Assembly: GCF_024139115.2 (NCBI RefSeq)
Contig: NW_026943395.1
Coordinates: 248,001-312,000, forward strand
Origin: Armigeres subalbatus
Lineage: Eukaryota > Arthropoda > Insecta > Diptera > Culicidae
Direction: 5' to 3'
DNA length: 64,000 bases
This document shows, piece after piece, positions 1 to 12,172 of this stretch. How positions within the stretch are numbered: position 1 is the stretch's first letter; every line of letters begins with the position of its first letter. The notes below the pieces were generated by a model. It was given only the letters and a program-made list of their open reading frames with translations. It was not told the origin of the DNA and did not search any database. The translations under genes and the position numbers were made by a program.

Positions 1-80
1 AAAAATATTTTTGGAGGACTTCATAGAGAAATTCAAGTATTTCGGAAGTTCCTCCAGGACATCCTCCGGGAATTTGAATT
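1..80. repeat. Edge of degenerate GAATTCC-type repeat
   Basis: The stretch alternates short words such as ggagga, gaaattc and ctccgggaattt. It looks like the same low-complexity degenerate repeat that fills 7.2-10.2 kb. It runs off the window edge, so its full extent is unknown. No coding potential is visible. Confidence 0.45.
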
Positions 81-471
81 TTTTTTTTTAATCTTTCGTT
101 TATTTTGGAAGGCTCATTTGCCGTGAAGCGTTACGGAGCCGAAATCAAGTTTAACAATACATTTCTTGATTCTTATACATAGTGTTAGTTTTGGGGAACC
201 GAAAGACTTACGGTTTAGTCGAGGTTAGGGGATACAATAATACAGTAGGAAAGGAAAGGATTTAAGTGTGCTTAAGTAATTACGATGCTGATGTTCACAA
301 AGTTGACATTCCTCGCATTTTTACATCTGTAACGGGACAAACAAACTTTTTTTGGGAGACAACGACAAGAGGAGGACATACGGAAGGGATTAACGACAGA
401 CATGGAAATGTACAACAAGAGGAAGACAATCGATATGGGGTACGACAGACAAGGGAATGGGCAGACAATGA

Positions 472-780
472 TTACAGTTTTACATCAGCAACTTTCAAAA
501 ATTGGTGGACCAGGGACATGTACTCTAGATCAAAGCCCGACAACACTTCCCTAATAGGCTTTGGTTGTTTTCCTCGGACCCGGCGATGTTCAGTTAGCGC
601 AGATCTAGATCCACGATGCTCCTCGCACGCCCACACGATATGATCGATGTCCTGATAATCCTCGGAGCAAACACAGAGATTTCCTCCCGGGAGCCTCACT
701 CTGAAAAGATGTGCATTCAAAGTGTAGTGATTGGACATTAGACGACACATGGTTCGAATGAAGTCTCGTTCCACATTAAA
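472..780 (-). pseudogene. 3' fragment of an I-type non-LTR ORF2
   Basis: The minus-strand frame encodes the C-terminal tail that follows RNase H in I-type elements. It has an RLMSNHY box followed by a cysteine/histidine pattern (C-V-C near YQDIDHIVWACE). It ends with a normal stop at 472. It starts abruptly next to a 14-nt oligo(T), which is oligo(A) on the minus strand, at about 780-794. This looks like a severely 5'-truncated second copy lying directly downstream of the poly(A) end of the larger element. Untranslated sequence probably continues to about 260. No activity is expected. Confidence 0.55.
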
Positions 781-939
781 TTTTTTTTTTTTTTACCCTG
801 GACGCTTCCACACCTGCGGGCCAATTCAATACTGCTATCTACCCAACTCCCCATTTGTCCATTTCTGTTGCCAGCAGTTCAAGATTCCTGATGAACATAT
901 GTGAAAAATTAATTGAATGTGATTTTTCGATCGTAAGTA

Positions 940-1719
940 TCACATTACATAGTGATTGGACATTAGACCACCCACCTTAGCCGAAGAGTCCGCTTTCTCA
1001 TTTCCCGGGATCGAGCAATGAGAAGGGACCCAAGCCATGGTGATTGTGTAAGACCGTTGTGATAAGGCACTCAAAGCTTTCCGTATCCCATTCAGTAGAT
1101 ACGCTGAGTGCTTAACCGGTTTCATTGACCGAACAGCCTCCAAGGAACTTAAACTGTCGGTGAAGATGAAAAAGTGGTCAGGAGGTAGGGATGCGATTTG
1201 CTCGAGTGAATAGTGTATAGCTGCTAGCTCAGCAGTATACATGGAACAAGGCTCTTTGAGCTTAAAATAGGCGCTATGAAAAACGTTGAAAACACCGAAA
1301 CCAGTGGAGTCATCCATTTTTGACCCGTCTGTAAAAAAGCTACTCTCCTCACTGGCGTGCCCGTATTTGCTTGCAAATAATGGAGGTATGACCTCCGCAC
1401 ACAGAAAGTCTGGTATTCCATGAACCTCCTGCTTCATGGACAGATCAAAAGTAACAGAGGAACTGTAAGAGTCTAAGAAGTTAGCACGATTGGTGTCAAC
1501 CAAAAATGGGCTTACCTCCAGCGTTATGTACCAGTGGTAAATACTCATGAATCGAGATTGAGGGTTTTGTTCGAGCAGCTTCTCGAAGTTGTCAATGACC
1601 AATGGATTGAGAACCTCACAACAGATGAGGAACCGGAGCGATAATTCCGCGAAACGATCTGTCAGCGGTATACTTCCGCAAGTACTTCCAAACTCATCGT
1701 ATGAGTCGAATTCATACAT
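940..1719 (-). pseudogene. ORF2 RNase H domain of I-type element
   Basis: The 259-codon minus frame carries RNase H landmarks in order: FFTDGSK with the first catalytic Asp, YTAELAAIHYSLE with the Glu, FTDSLSSLEA with the next Asp, and AWVPSHCSIPGNEKAD with the final His/Asp region. RNase H degrades the RNA template strand during reverse transcription. The frame is one step out of phase with the RT frame upstream, with the shift near 1690. After SAKVGG the sequence jumps to LMSNHY and a stop, so roughly 100 residues expected between these boxes are missing. Confidence 0.75.
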
Positions 1720-3057
1720 CCTAACGCGATACGAAGACGGCGGTACTGAATCCTTTGAAGCTTCAGCATGTGTGTTTTAGCCGCGGACTGGAAGCAGAAA
1801 CTACCGTATTCGAGGACCGACAAAATGGTTGTTCGATACAACGTCATAAGATCTTCGGGATGCGCTCCCCACCATGTTCCGGTTATTGATCGCATGAAGT
1901 TGATACGTTTCTGGCATTTTTGTGTCAGATACACAATGTGCTTCCCGAAGGTACATTTCGAGTCGAACCAGACCCCGAGGTATTTAGAAGACATGCTATG
2001 AGTGATTGTCTTACCCATCAATTGGAGCGGGAACTTTTCCGGCTTATGTTTTTTTGAAAAGACAACCATCTCAGTTTTCTCCGGAGAGAATTCGATACCC
2101 AGCTTCGTTGCCCAAGTGGACAAATTGTCCAGAGTATCTTGCAACGGTCCTTGCAGATCAACTGCTGTTGGCCCCGAAACGGATACAACACAATCATCTG
2201 CAAGCTGCCTTAACGAGCAATTTGGCATGAGACATTCATCAATGTCTCTGACGTAAAAATTGTAAAGAAGGGGGCTTAAACATGAGCCCTGGGGGAGACC
2301 CATGTAGCTAATTCGTGAAGTTGCCGAGTCACCATGAGAAAAACTCATACGCTTCTCTGACAACAAATTGTACAAATACTTAATTGTTTAAAATTGGTGA
2401 AAGTCCACACGAGTGGAGTTTGTCGGATAAGACATCGACGCAAACTGAATCAAAAGCCCCCTTAATGTCCAAAAATACTGAGCCCATTTGCTCTTTTTGA
2501 GCGAAAGTAAGCTTAATTTCTGAAGAAAGCAACGCAAGACAGTCGTTCGTTCCCTTGCCCCTGCGGAAACCAAATTGTGTATCTGACAAAAAACTATTCG
2601 ATTCAACCCATTTGTCTAGCCGGAAGAGAATCATCTTCTCCAACAACTTCCGAAGACACGACAGCATCGCGATGGGGCGATACGAGTTATAATCCGGCGC
2701 GGGTTTTCCGGGCTTCTGGATGGCTATCACCATCACTTGCCTCCATTCATCCGAAACAATGTTGCACTCCAGAAACTGGTTGAACAGGCTCAATAAGCGC
2801 CTCTTCGCGACGTCTGGGAGGTTTTTAAGCAAATTGAACCTGATTCTATCCATCCCTGGAGCGGAATTGTTACATGAAAGGAGAGCAAGCGAGAATTCAA
2901 TCATCGAAAAGGGGCGATCCATGTCATCCGTGTCAGCAAAAGCATCACGTAGCTCTTGTTTCACCGGCACCGAATTCGGACAAACTTTCTTTGCGAAGTC
3001 AAGTATCCTCCGCGACGAGCTTTCACGATCTTCGTTTACGGACGACGCGTTGCGCAT
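1662..3057 (-). pseudogene. ORF2 reverse transcriptase of I-type element
   Basis: Two minus-strand frames (3057-2380 and 2375-1662) together cover the RT domain. Visible boxes are YNSYRPIAMLSCLRKLLEKM, FGFRRGKGTNDCL, VFLDIKGAFDSV, the GLPQGSCLSPLLYNFYV box and the catalytic LADD (most relatives have FADD or YADD). The thumb/connection KYLGVWFD follows. The break at 2375-2380 is a frameshift just after DKLHSCGLSPILNN. The domain would copy element RNA into DNA at the nicked target, but this copy is dead. Confidence 0.8.
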
Positions 3058-3072
3058 TCTTCTCCCGACGGT

Positions 3073-4145
3073 TCACAGAGTTTTCATTGAAGTCTCGCGC
3101 GATAAACCTTTAACGAATGTGCGCCAATATCCACGTTTCTTCACTTTGACCAGTTTCTTGAACTGGATCTCGAGCGCGATGTACCGTTTGTGAAGAACGA
3201 TCGAACCGTGTTTCCGAAATTCTTTGAACGCGGCGGATTTCTTGCGATAAAGTTGTGTACACTCGACATCCCACCACGGACTGGGTGGTTTCCTATGAAC
3301 CGAAGCTCCTGGCACTGGCCGGCTTTGTGCCTGAAGAGCACTGTCAAGGATCAACTGGGATAGAAACTCGTACTCTTCTCGCGGTGGAAGTGCTTCTATC
3401 GACATTACGCCATCAATGATGGCCTCCGCATATGTGCCCCAATCGATGTGCTTCGTGAGGTCATATGAGAGGTCGATAAAAACAGATTGATTACGTCCAT
3501 TGGAAATCGAGACTTCGATCGGCAAATGATCACTACCATGGGGATCTTGGACCACCTTCCAAGTACAGTCCAACGATAATGAGCTCGAACAAATGGAAAG
3601 ATCTAGACGGCTATCTTTTGCTGGAGGAGCCACTCGTGTAACTTCTCCTGTATTCAAAATTGACATATTAAAGTCGTCGCAGAGGTCGTATATCATTGTT
3701 GAACGGTTGTCGTCGTACAGTTCCCCCAGCCTGTTCCGTGGGAGTTAAAATCTCCCAAGAGCAACCGTGGCTCCGGCATAACCGAGCAGATGTGCGAGAG
3801 ATCTCTAGGAGATATCGCGGTGTTTAGAGGAAGATATATCGAGGCGATACTGAGGTCTTTTCCTCGAATAGTCACCTGACATGCGACAGCTTCGGTGCCA
3901 GACATCGGCGCAAGATCGACTCTATAGAAGGAGTGCTGTTTTTTGATCCCTAAAAGCACCCCTCCATATCGATTTGCCCGATCGCGGCGGATTATGTTGA
4001 AATCAGGAAATTGAAGGTTCACATCTGGTGTTAGCCATGTTTCACATAAAGCAAAAGCATCGCATTGTAATTTGTTAACTAAAAATTTAAAAATATCTAA
4101 TTTTGGAAGAATACTTCGACAGTTCCACTGTAGAATCGAAATCCT
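3073..4145 (-). pseudogene. ORF2 endonuclease domain of I-type element
   Basis: The AP-endonuclease-like domain is split by a frameshift near 3710. The upstream part shows LQWNCRSILPKL and ALCETWL in open frame before 4022, then GGVLLGIKK and LLGDFNSHGTGWG with the catalytic DxN. The downstream part (3696-3073) holds GSDHLPIEV, the catalytic SDH box. It then runs into the linker before RT and meets another frameshift near 3065. Such domains nick target DNA to prime reverse transcription. The N-terminal start lies close to 4140, overlapping the ORF1 tail. Confidence 0.72.
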
Positions 4146-5579
4146 TACCCTTATTGACTAAGTTAGCCATCGAAGGATACTCGATGGATGACTCGAGGAG
4201 GGGCATTTTTGAAGCCAGCTGCTTCAGGAGAGGAGTCAGAATAGGAAGAACAGTTTTGACCATGTTCTTCACGGGGTCGGAAGCATCAAAGAAGTTGAGG
4301 ATGAGCTCCACGATGCCAGAAAGAGTGAACATTGGAGCGCTCGGGGCTCTTCTGCTCGCTCTCTATGCTCTCTTTCTGGCTGAGAAATCGCAAAAATTGG
4401 GGCATCTGGGATTTTAGATGTTCCCGGAAGCGGTGGAAACTCTCGATCATCCCGATGTGAAACCACAAAAGTTGAACGTTTTTGAGTATTTCCATCCGCT
4501 TTGAATTTGACCATGTTGGATTGGGGCTCCCTTTGAGGCTGTTTTCTAGGCTTTTTCGAGGGTCGCTGGCTCTGTTTTATTCTCTTCCTCGTTGAGCCAT
4601 TGAAAACAAAGGGAACCCCATTTCCAACCTCGGAGTCGGAGCTACCTTGATCGTCCAAAGGAAGAGACGAGTAGATGGTGTCAGAAACGACTGGAGAAGC
4701 GGCCTTCCTCAACATTTCGGCGTAACTTCGCCGAGAACGCTGCTGAAGAGACCGTTTCTGGTGGATTCGCTGCTGTATGTACGTTGGGCAAGCTTCAAGA
4801 GCATGTGGAGGGCTTTCGTTACAATAGACACATTTCGGTGCCGTCTTGCACGCCCCCTCCACATGCTTCTCTCCGCATGATGCACAGCGAGGTTTATTGC
4901 AGCAGTACTGAGCGGTGTGGCCCAGCTGCTTGCAATTAACACAGTTCATCACCTTCGGTACATACAGCCGAAGAGGTAGACGAAGTTTGCCAATCACTAC
5001 GTAGTCAGGCAGTGCGGACCCGGAAAAGGTGACGCAGAAAGAGTCGGACGGGGAATAAATCTGCTTCTCTCCCTCCTGCGACACCGAATACATTTGTTTG
5101 CAATCCAGTATCGCAACAGGAGCCAAAGAAACGTTCTTGAAACGACCGAAACCTTATTTCAAATCGTCGCATGTCATACTTCCCTCCGTCACCACCCCCG
5201 CGATCTCACAAACTGCTGACGGTAAATACACCTTATATTCGAGAGTGAAAAGCTCACAGGTGGCAATCTCGTTGGCCTGTTTGCGATCACTGACCGTGAC
5301 ACGGAGTTTACTGGACCCAACCATGTCAATGGTCGTGACAGACGAAAATCGCTTTTCCAGATCTTTGCTGATCTGGCTGATATTCAAACGTTTGCCTTTG
5401 GGTCGAAAGAAAACAACATACGGCCTACTAGAGTCGTGAGGGTAGACCTTGGGACGGGGGCTCGTAGAGGAAATTTTAGCGTTGCTGGTGTCCATTTCAT
5501 TTTGGTTTGGAACACCCGAATGCAACGAAACATCTGACATGGAATACGAAGTACCCCCGCCAACTTCGCCTTCGCGCAT
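4087..5579 (-). pseudogene. ORF1 (zinc-knuckle Gag-like) of I-type element
   Basis: I place the start at the ATG at 5579 (MREGEVGG). The in-frame extension upstream begins only at a GTG. An RRM-like N-terminal part containing YVVFFRPKGKRLNISQI is followed by three knuckles at 4943-4788: CVNCKQLGHTAQYC (CX2CX4HX4C), CASCGEKHVEGAC and CVYCNESPPHALEAC. An in-frame TAA at 5154-5156 interrupts the frame after MTCDDLK, and a frameshift near 4330 moves the C-terminal tail (IVELILNFFDASDPVKNMV) to another frame. ORF1 proteins bind element RNA to form the ribonucleoprotein. Confidence 0.75.
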
Positions 5580-5621
5580 TGCGGACACGAAATGCGCCGC
5601 TGCAGCGAGGCACAATTTATT

Positions 5622-5945
5622 TTAAGGCCTCTTACGGTGTCATTCAGAATGGCTACCTTGCGGCTCACCAACACAATCTTACAATTACCCACCTTCTCAC
5701 TCCGATTAGCACAAAGCAGCTTATTTCCGTTAAATCTGATTATCCTTCCACTAGAAAAAGTATCAGAACTAAGTTTGAATCTTAAGGCCTCTTACGGTGT
5801 CATTCAGAATGGCTACCTTGCGGCTCACCAACACAATCTTACAATTACCCACCTTCTCACTCCGATTAGCACTAAGCAGCTTATTTCCGTTAAACCTGAT
5901 TATCCTTCCACTAGAAAAAGTATCAGAACTAAGTTTGAATCTTAA
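5622..5945 (-). repeat. Two 160-bp tandem units at the non-LTR 5' end
   Basis: The unit starting TTAAGGCCTCTTACGG at 5622 is repeated at 5782 with only about two substitutions (cacaaag/cactaag and aaatctg/aaacctg). Both end in TTGAATCTTAA. The array sits immediately upstream of ORF1, where a promoter-bearing 5' UTR is expected. It resembles the tandem monomer promoters known from some non-LTR elements. Confidence 0.85.
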
Positions 5946-5949
5946 TCTA

Positions 5950-7230
5950 CATGTTGGTAAATTATCGAATCATTCAGCGCTTATATAGCGTCGATTCAAT
6001 AAAAATAAAACTAAGTGAAGAAAAATTTCTCCCCCCACCGCGCATGCGTTGTTGTTGTCGGTTGCACGTCGCCGGCAGCGTCGTATGCAAGCAATCATTG
6101 ATCATTCCCTATCGCAGCAGACAGTGCTGTCAACATAAAATACTGTGAAATCATAGTGAAAATATATAAAATATCGAAAAAATAATAAATCTCCTTCCAA
6201 CCTGTTATCTATATATGTCGTAATTATATCATTATTATTCTACTTTGGAACGTCTTGAAAAATGAAAGAGAAAACGCGGTAAATTTCAATTATGCTATTT
6301 GTGTGTTTGAAGAGCTGGCAACAATGTCGTAAGATGTGAACATAAACAGCTAGCATAATGAAAACATAACACATAAATATCAACGTAAATCAAAGCAAAT
6401 CTGTTGATTTTCGGACACATTTCGATAGTTTATGACATAGTTAAACCGTATTGCATACTTCTGACTGCAACTCAGGCTGAAATCGATCACATTAATGCAA
6501 TGTTTACGGTGACCGGATGTTAACAAAAAAGGGTTTATTTTTGTCTGCCTCAAGTTTGTCTGTGTCAAGTTTCTCACGACTACTAATATTGAGTTGATGA
6601 TTTTTATGGTACAAACACAAAGAGGTTGGAGTGCCACCGCAAGTCACCTTAAAACTAAACACTTATCACAAGGACAGAAAAAAAAACACACATACACACA
6701 AATTAATGAGAGGGGAAGACGAGTTAAAGAAAAAGGAAAAAAACTATTCCAATAAGATGGAGAAGAGAGGGGAACAACGAGAGGGAGCTCAAGTAAATAC
6801 TTGCGTTCACACTGCTGTGTCGCCGGCTAACGGTTCTGGCAGCACACACTGACTGGAGGGACAATCGCCGGGGCGGTGGTGCGGTCGAAACGAACCACGC
6901 TGTTGTTGGTGTTCTTGCCGCAGACAACACTGCAACTGGGTGGATGGATGGTGGCAGGACGGCAGCGTCTGTGTTGGTGGAGACGCACGATGGATGATGA
7001 CTGTCGGCGTGGGGCGATGATGCCTGCGCCTGCGATGGACGCCGAAGAAACTGCAAAACTTTGCGTTGTCTTGCAAAAGCAACGAAATGGCTACTTAACT
7101 GCTTCAGCTAAGCACCACTTCCACTCAAGCACTATGCTTCAAAACACTTTCGGAAAAAACCTCTACCTGTACTTCAGGAAAAAAAACCAAAAGAGAAGCA
7201 GACCGTACGCGGACTTACAACCGTCTCGCT
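5950..7230. other. No gene recognised
   Basis: The sequence is mostly AT-rich, with a purine-rich stretch at 6660-6790 and a more GC-rich patch at 6790-7080. Open frames of 90-140 codons occur on both strands of the GC-rich patch, but they overlap antisense, are rich in His/Ser/Arg, and match nothing I recognise. I see no splice pattern or domain to support a gene. Confidence 0.5.
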
Positions 7231-7234
7231 CGGA

Positions 7235-8485
7235 TGCTCGACGTGGAATGGGGAATTTGGAATTCGTTCAGAAATTCCTGAAAGAAATTCCAGCGGAATT
7301 ACGGTAGGCGATGGTACGGAAAAAATGCTGAAGGTATTCCTGAAGGAAATTCCGGAGGGGTTTCTAAAATAATTCTTATAAGAATTTTTAAATGAATTTA
7401 GGAAAGAATTCCTTAAGATGAACAGCTTTCCTGGAATTATAAAACCATTCTCACTGTACATGATTTGTAGTTTCAATAATTCAAGACCAATAACGATGCC
7501 AGCCACGTACGCACAGTCAATTTAGCATTAGGGGAGGAAAATTAGTCCAACACTCATTGCTACAAGAGACCAAGGAATCCTCTGCATCTTCGTGAATGCC
7601 AGGGCTCGATATTTTTGATTTTATGCAGGGTTTTGTTTTACTGATGTTCGAATTTTCTAAAGACTTTCCGGAGGAAATTCCTGGCAGAATTCTCTGAAGG
7701 ATTACTTCAGATGTTCCAGAAGAAATTCTTTAGAAATCTAAAAATTTATATGAAAATTCCATTGGGTATTGGTTCAAATTCCTTCAATAATTCCTTCAGA
7801 AATTCTATTGGAAATTCTTGTCCCAAACCTATTCAGGTTTTTCTTCGGGAGTTCTTCCTGAAGTACATTTGGAAATGCCCCAGGATTTTTTTCTAAATTC
7901 CCTCAATAAATCCTCCAAAAATTCTTTAGGGAACTCCTCCGGGAACAATTTAAGAAATCCCCCCTGAAGTTCATTTAAACTTTCCTGCAGGGATTCTTTT
8001 GTGAAACCTCCCGAATGGCCTTTGTAAATTTCTCCAGAAATTCCAATGTGAGATTCCTACCAATGCAGAAATTTTTCCGGATATTTTGTTGAAAAAAAAA
8101 TCATCCGAAAAATTATGGAAAAATGAAATAGGAAATCCTAAAGGAATTTCTAGGGGGGATTTCTAACGGAAATATCAAAGGATTTCCTGAAGAAATTTCG
8201 TAAGGAATTTCTAAAGAATTCTCGAAGAAATTCCCAAAATAATTTTCAAATGAAATTTACGAAGGATTCTTAAACAAAATTCTAAAGGATTTTCTGAAGA
8301 GATTCCCGAAAGAATGCGCAAAGGAAATTACGAAGGAACTTCAAAAAGAATCTTCTGTAAGAATTTCTAAATAAATCCAAAGGAATACGTAAAATAAGTC
8401 TCAAAAGAAATCATGAAGGAAGTTTCAAACAAATTCTTGAGGGAAATTTCCAATTTTCTATTCGTGATGTTCAAGGATATTTATT
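7235..8485. repeat. Degenerate GGAATTCC-type repeat, block 1
   Basis: There are dozens of variants of GAAATTCC, GGAATTTC and CTGAAGGAA at irregular spacing of roughly 20-30 bp. No unit is long enough to align cleanly. In this block the phrase order is mostly AAGGAATTTCTAA-like, with the complement form in block 2. The open frames are artefacts of the repeat. It is the diffuse repeat type common in culicine mosquito genomes. Confidence 0.7.
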
Positions 8486-8509
8486 CGCAATTGATTACAA
8501 TATTTACCC

Positions 8510-9055
8510 CGTATTGGCCTGAGTGAATGTTGGGACTTGTCATGCGGTCATCCTATCCGGAGTTATTCTGGTGGGTCACTAGGTCAAATGCAGTAAATTT
8601 TACCGCAACTTCCTTTTTTGGCGATATAAGTTCATCAAAATGTAATTTTTTCGTCTCTATTCCTTTTTTGGTAGATTTGTATATAAAGATTATAACACAA
8701 CCAAAAATCATAGTGAGACCTGTTCCAGAAATGGCCAACAACAGGTTTCTTCGAAGTGACCCTTTTGGGAACCGGTACCAAAAAGGCCAGTTTTTTTTTG
8801 TGCTGCATATTAGCAATATGGGTATCAAATCTTAGCATTTTGCAAGGCAAGTTGAATTATGACATCCGCATATGATTCTGACCATATTGGCCACCCTGGG
8901 GTCAGTTCCAAGGCCCTTAGGGAAGCCTATGGAGATGTCAAAATCGGCTATTTTCAAAATATTACAAGCTATGGCAATATGTATATCAAACTTTAGTATT
9001 TATGACATCCGCATATGGCCGGGGTTCTGCTAAATCACATCAAGTGCCGTAGGTG
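8510..9055. repeat. Interspersed repeat between the two GAATTCC blocks
   Basis: The sequence changes character here and includes partial internal repeats such as TTATGACATCCGCATATG at about 8857 and 8999, and TATCAAA(T/C)(T/C)TTAG near 8823 and 8975. Phrases such as CCTGTTCCAGAAATGG and GACCCTTTTGGGAACCGG look like a known type of mosquito interspersed tandem repeat. No coding frame is supported. Confidence 0.4.
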
Positions 9056-9059
9056 TTGT

Positions 9060-10175
9060 AGGTACTGAAAAAATTCCTAAAAGAAGAATCTTTCGAAATT
9101 ATCTTCTTTGAATTTTCGAACGAATATTATAAGAAATATCCAAAGAAATTTTTGGATTTATCTCCGGTGCAATTTCCGGAGGACTTTCAGAAAAAATTCT
9201 AAGACATTTCGAAGGAATTCTTGAAGAAATGTCAAAAAAAATCTTGCAGAAATTCCTACAGAGTTTTATTTGGAAATTCCGGTCGGGTCTTTACGAATTC
9301 TTTTGGAAATTTCCTTAGGAATTCTTTCAGAAATACATATGGAAAATTCTTCGGGAATTCCATCAGGAATAGCTATGGAAATTGTTTCAAGAATACCTTC
9401 GGAAATTGTTTCAGAAGAAATGCGTCAGAAATTTCTTCAGAAAATCTATGGAACGTTCAAATTATGTTTGGAAATGCCTTGCGTAAATTATTCGAAAGTT
9501 CCTTTCGGAAATGCTTCTAGAGATTCCTTTGAGAATTTCTTTGCAAATTATTTAGAATATCCTTCGATGATTATTTTAGAAATTTGTAAATTCTATTGAA
9601 AATTTGTTTGCAATCCCTACGGAAACCTCTTCAGAAATTCATTTACGAACACCTACAGAAATTGTTTCAGGAAAACCTTCCAAAATTCCTTGAAAATAAT
9701 TCTTGTTTTGAATTTTTTTTTTAATTCCTTTGGAAATTGCTTTAGGAATTCCTGCCAAAATTGTATAAGGTACCCCTTCCATTTTTTTTAAGAACAGCAA
9801 TTATTCCAGGATTTTCTCAAACAAATTCTTCCAGTAATTCCTTAAGAAATCTCTTCCGAAACTCTAGGAAGAAATTCTTGGAATTCCTTCAAAATTTCCC
9901 TCAGTTTAATCTTCATAATTTCACCCAGGAATTCATGAGAAAATTAATCAAAAATTCCTCCGGAAATGTTTCAAGTCAAATTTTAGGAATCATTCAGAAA
10001 TTACTTCAAGAGTTCAATCGAAAATTTCATCTGGAAATTCTATTGACATTTCCGTTAGAAACTCTTCCAAAAATTCCTTTAGGATTTTCTATTTCATTCT
10101 TTAATAAATTTCCGCAAAAAAATTTCCAACAAAATTTCTGGAATTATTCCTGCAGATATTTCAAAAGTAATGTTG
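9060..10175. repeat. Degenerate GGAATTCC-type repeat, block 2
   Basis: It has the same composition as block 1 but in the opposite sense, with phrases like TTCGGGAATTCC and TCAGAAATTCCTT repeated irregularly. The frames here read as FGNS/FRNS-type peptide repeats, which is what this nucleotide repeat produces, not a protein. The two blocks facing each other across 8.5-9.05 kb form a loose inverted arrangement. Confidence 0.7.
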
Positions 10176-10330
10176 TACGGTTTTACTAAAAGCAAGAGGA
10201 AGAGGAAGTAAATAATGTTTCTCATAAAATGATTGTCAATATTTGGGCAGGAAAGCAAACACCAATTGACATGAGTTCAATTCTAATTATAAAACATAAA
10301 AATAAGCCCCGTATGACTGCCATCCAATGC

Positions 10331-10520
10331 ATCCGATTCTTTTTTTTACACGGGGATGCGTTCCGTGTAAAAAAAGTTTTCAGTTCAAAATTAGAAAACC
10401 CGTGTAAAATAGTTTTATGATTTCTCGACGAATCATGCAAAATGGAGCAACTTTGCCAAGAATTTTATGGGATTTTTTTTACACGGCCGTGGAAAAAAAC
10501 CGTGTAAAACAGAATCGGAT
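10331..10520. mobile_element. Small hairpin TIR element
   Basis: The left end ATCCGATTCTTTTTTTTACA followed by CGG is mirrored by CCGTGTAAAACAGAATCGGAT at the right end. A second ACACGG/CCGTGT pair lies just inside each end. The size (190 bp), AT richness and lack of coding sequence suggest a MITE. No clear target duplication was seen. Confidence 0.5.
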
Positions 10521-12172
10521 GTACTATATTTGTACAAGAAAATATTGTATGCAAAAATGTCTTTGTTTACTGCATATGGCGACTAAAAAATACAATTTGT
10601 CTAATTTACCAATATGCCCGAAACAACTAATTTGAAACATTTGCTGCATGTTCCATTTTGATTGATTGGCGTAAATTGCTTAAATTTTCCATTTTATCTG
10701 ATTTTTTGTGAGTTCGTTCAAGCCATTCATTTTCCGAATATCGGGTCACACATCTTATCGCTAGCCTGAGAAGGACCCCAAGTCATTACCCCAACATTAA
10801 TCACGTAACGAGAATAAATCATTCGTGTACATTTGCATTCGGTTAAGGCTCAAGACTCCATCACAATGTTTTGAAAATTAATGACTGTATCGCTTGTTTG
10901 TAATAGTGAGGCAATTGCTACAGAAAAGTGCAGCAGCGATAAATAAATTTTGTTTACAACTGGGGTGGGTGGAAATGGGGTGTTAAAAATATGCCAGCTG
11001 ATTCATAATGTTGCCATACTTGACGAAATTTTTAATTTATATCATAACACATGTTTACGGTGTATCAAATATATGGGTTTTTACCGGTTAAAATTTTTGT
11101 ATACACCACTTGGAATGTAACAGAAGCTTACATATCATGTTTGAATATTTATTTTTGGGTTATTTGTTCAATCCGACAAACAGCAATGATTTTTTCCAAT
11201 AAATAAATCTGGCAACGGTTAAGAGATGATTATTTTCTTGTGTATGCACACCTTTGTTTGCGTGTTGGCGTGGACGTGGCTGGCGTATACGTTGTATTGT
11301 TCGGATTGAATGAAGTTGCATCGCGTAGATTTTGTTCTCACCATTTCACTTATTGCGCTAGTAAATTTGAGCCTTCCGCATTTTTTTGCATTTGCAATAC
11401 GGTCGTCAAATTTGTCTCTCACTTCGATTTTTGGAAAGCAGTTTTCGACAGTTTTTGGACGTGAAGTGAATTAATCGGTAGTCAAGATTGAATAAAAAGG
11501 TGAAACTCAGTTAGTGAATATGTTTTAGGAGTGATTAAATCAAAGAAACAGTGGGAAAAGATCAAGTGAAAAATCAAGTGCGTGTGTATGTGTTTGCTCC
11601 GAACATTCGGAGTTAGTATGCGTTCGATAAAATTGCGAATGTCGGTCTAGGAAATAAGCAGTTTTCAGCGTTTTTCCAGCAATTCCTCAGTAATTGTTAG
11701 TTTGGATGAGTGAAAAATTAATATGAAAATGTAATGAATATGCTATGATTGAGGTAAGTCGGCAAATAGCCCCAAAATATTGAATTTAGTTCAAAACTTT
11801 ATTAGTATTAGTGCCGATTCGAATAAAATCATCGTCATCATCGGATTGATTACGGTTTATAGAGCCTTCAGGCTCTATAAACCGTAATCAAATTGATGAT
11901 GAAGATGATTTTGTCCTCATTCGCACTAATACTAATGCAATTTTAGCAAAATTCAATATTTCACTGCTATTCACCAACTTACCTCTGTCAACGTATATTC
12001 ATGGTATTTTCATATGAATTTTTCACTCACCTAGCTAATTAATTATCAATTAATTGACTGAAAAGCGCTTATAACTGCTTTTTTCCTAGACAAATTTTCG
12101 TATACTAATTATACACACACCAACTCCGAACGATCGAGACACACACATACACATGCACTCAGTTTTTCACTT

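Larger units (their letters stand above)
780..5945 (-). mobile_element. Decayed I-type non-LTR retrotransposon
   Basis: On the minus strand the order is: two 160-bp 5' tandem units (5622-5945), ORF1 with three zinc knuckles (5579 to about 4087), then ORF2 with AP-like endonuclease, reverse transcriptase and RNase H (about 4140 to 940). A 3' untranslated piece ends in oligo(A) at about 794-780. This domain order, with RNase H in ORF2 and the zinc knuckles in ORF1, fits the I/R1/LOA group; the ORF1 C-terminus and the RLMSNHY box suggest the I branch. Several frameshifts, one nonsense codon and a deletion after RNase H make it non-functional. Clade placement is by memory of motifs, not phylogeny. 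Confidence 0.75.

Noticed and set aside
6724..7307. Frames of 90-143 codons on both strands at 6.7-7.3 kb
   Set aside because: They overlap antisense in a GC-rich patch, have low-complexity composition and lack any recognisable motif or splice context.
9221..9599. Overlapping 99- and 109-codon frames rich in FGNS/FRNS repeats
   Set aside because: They are direct translations of the GGAATTCC-type degenerate repeat in two frames. There is no domain and no codon bias.
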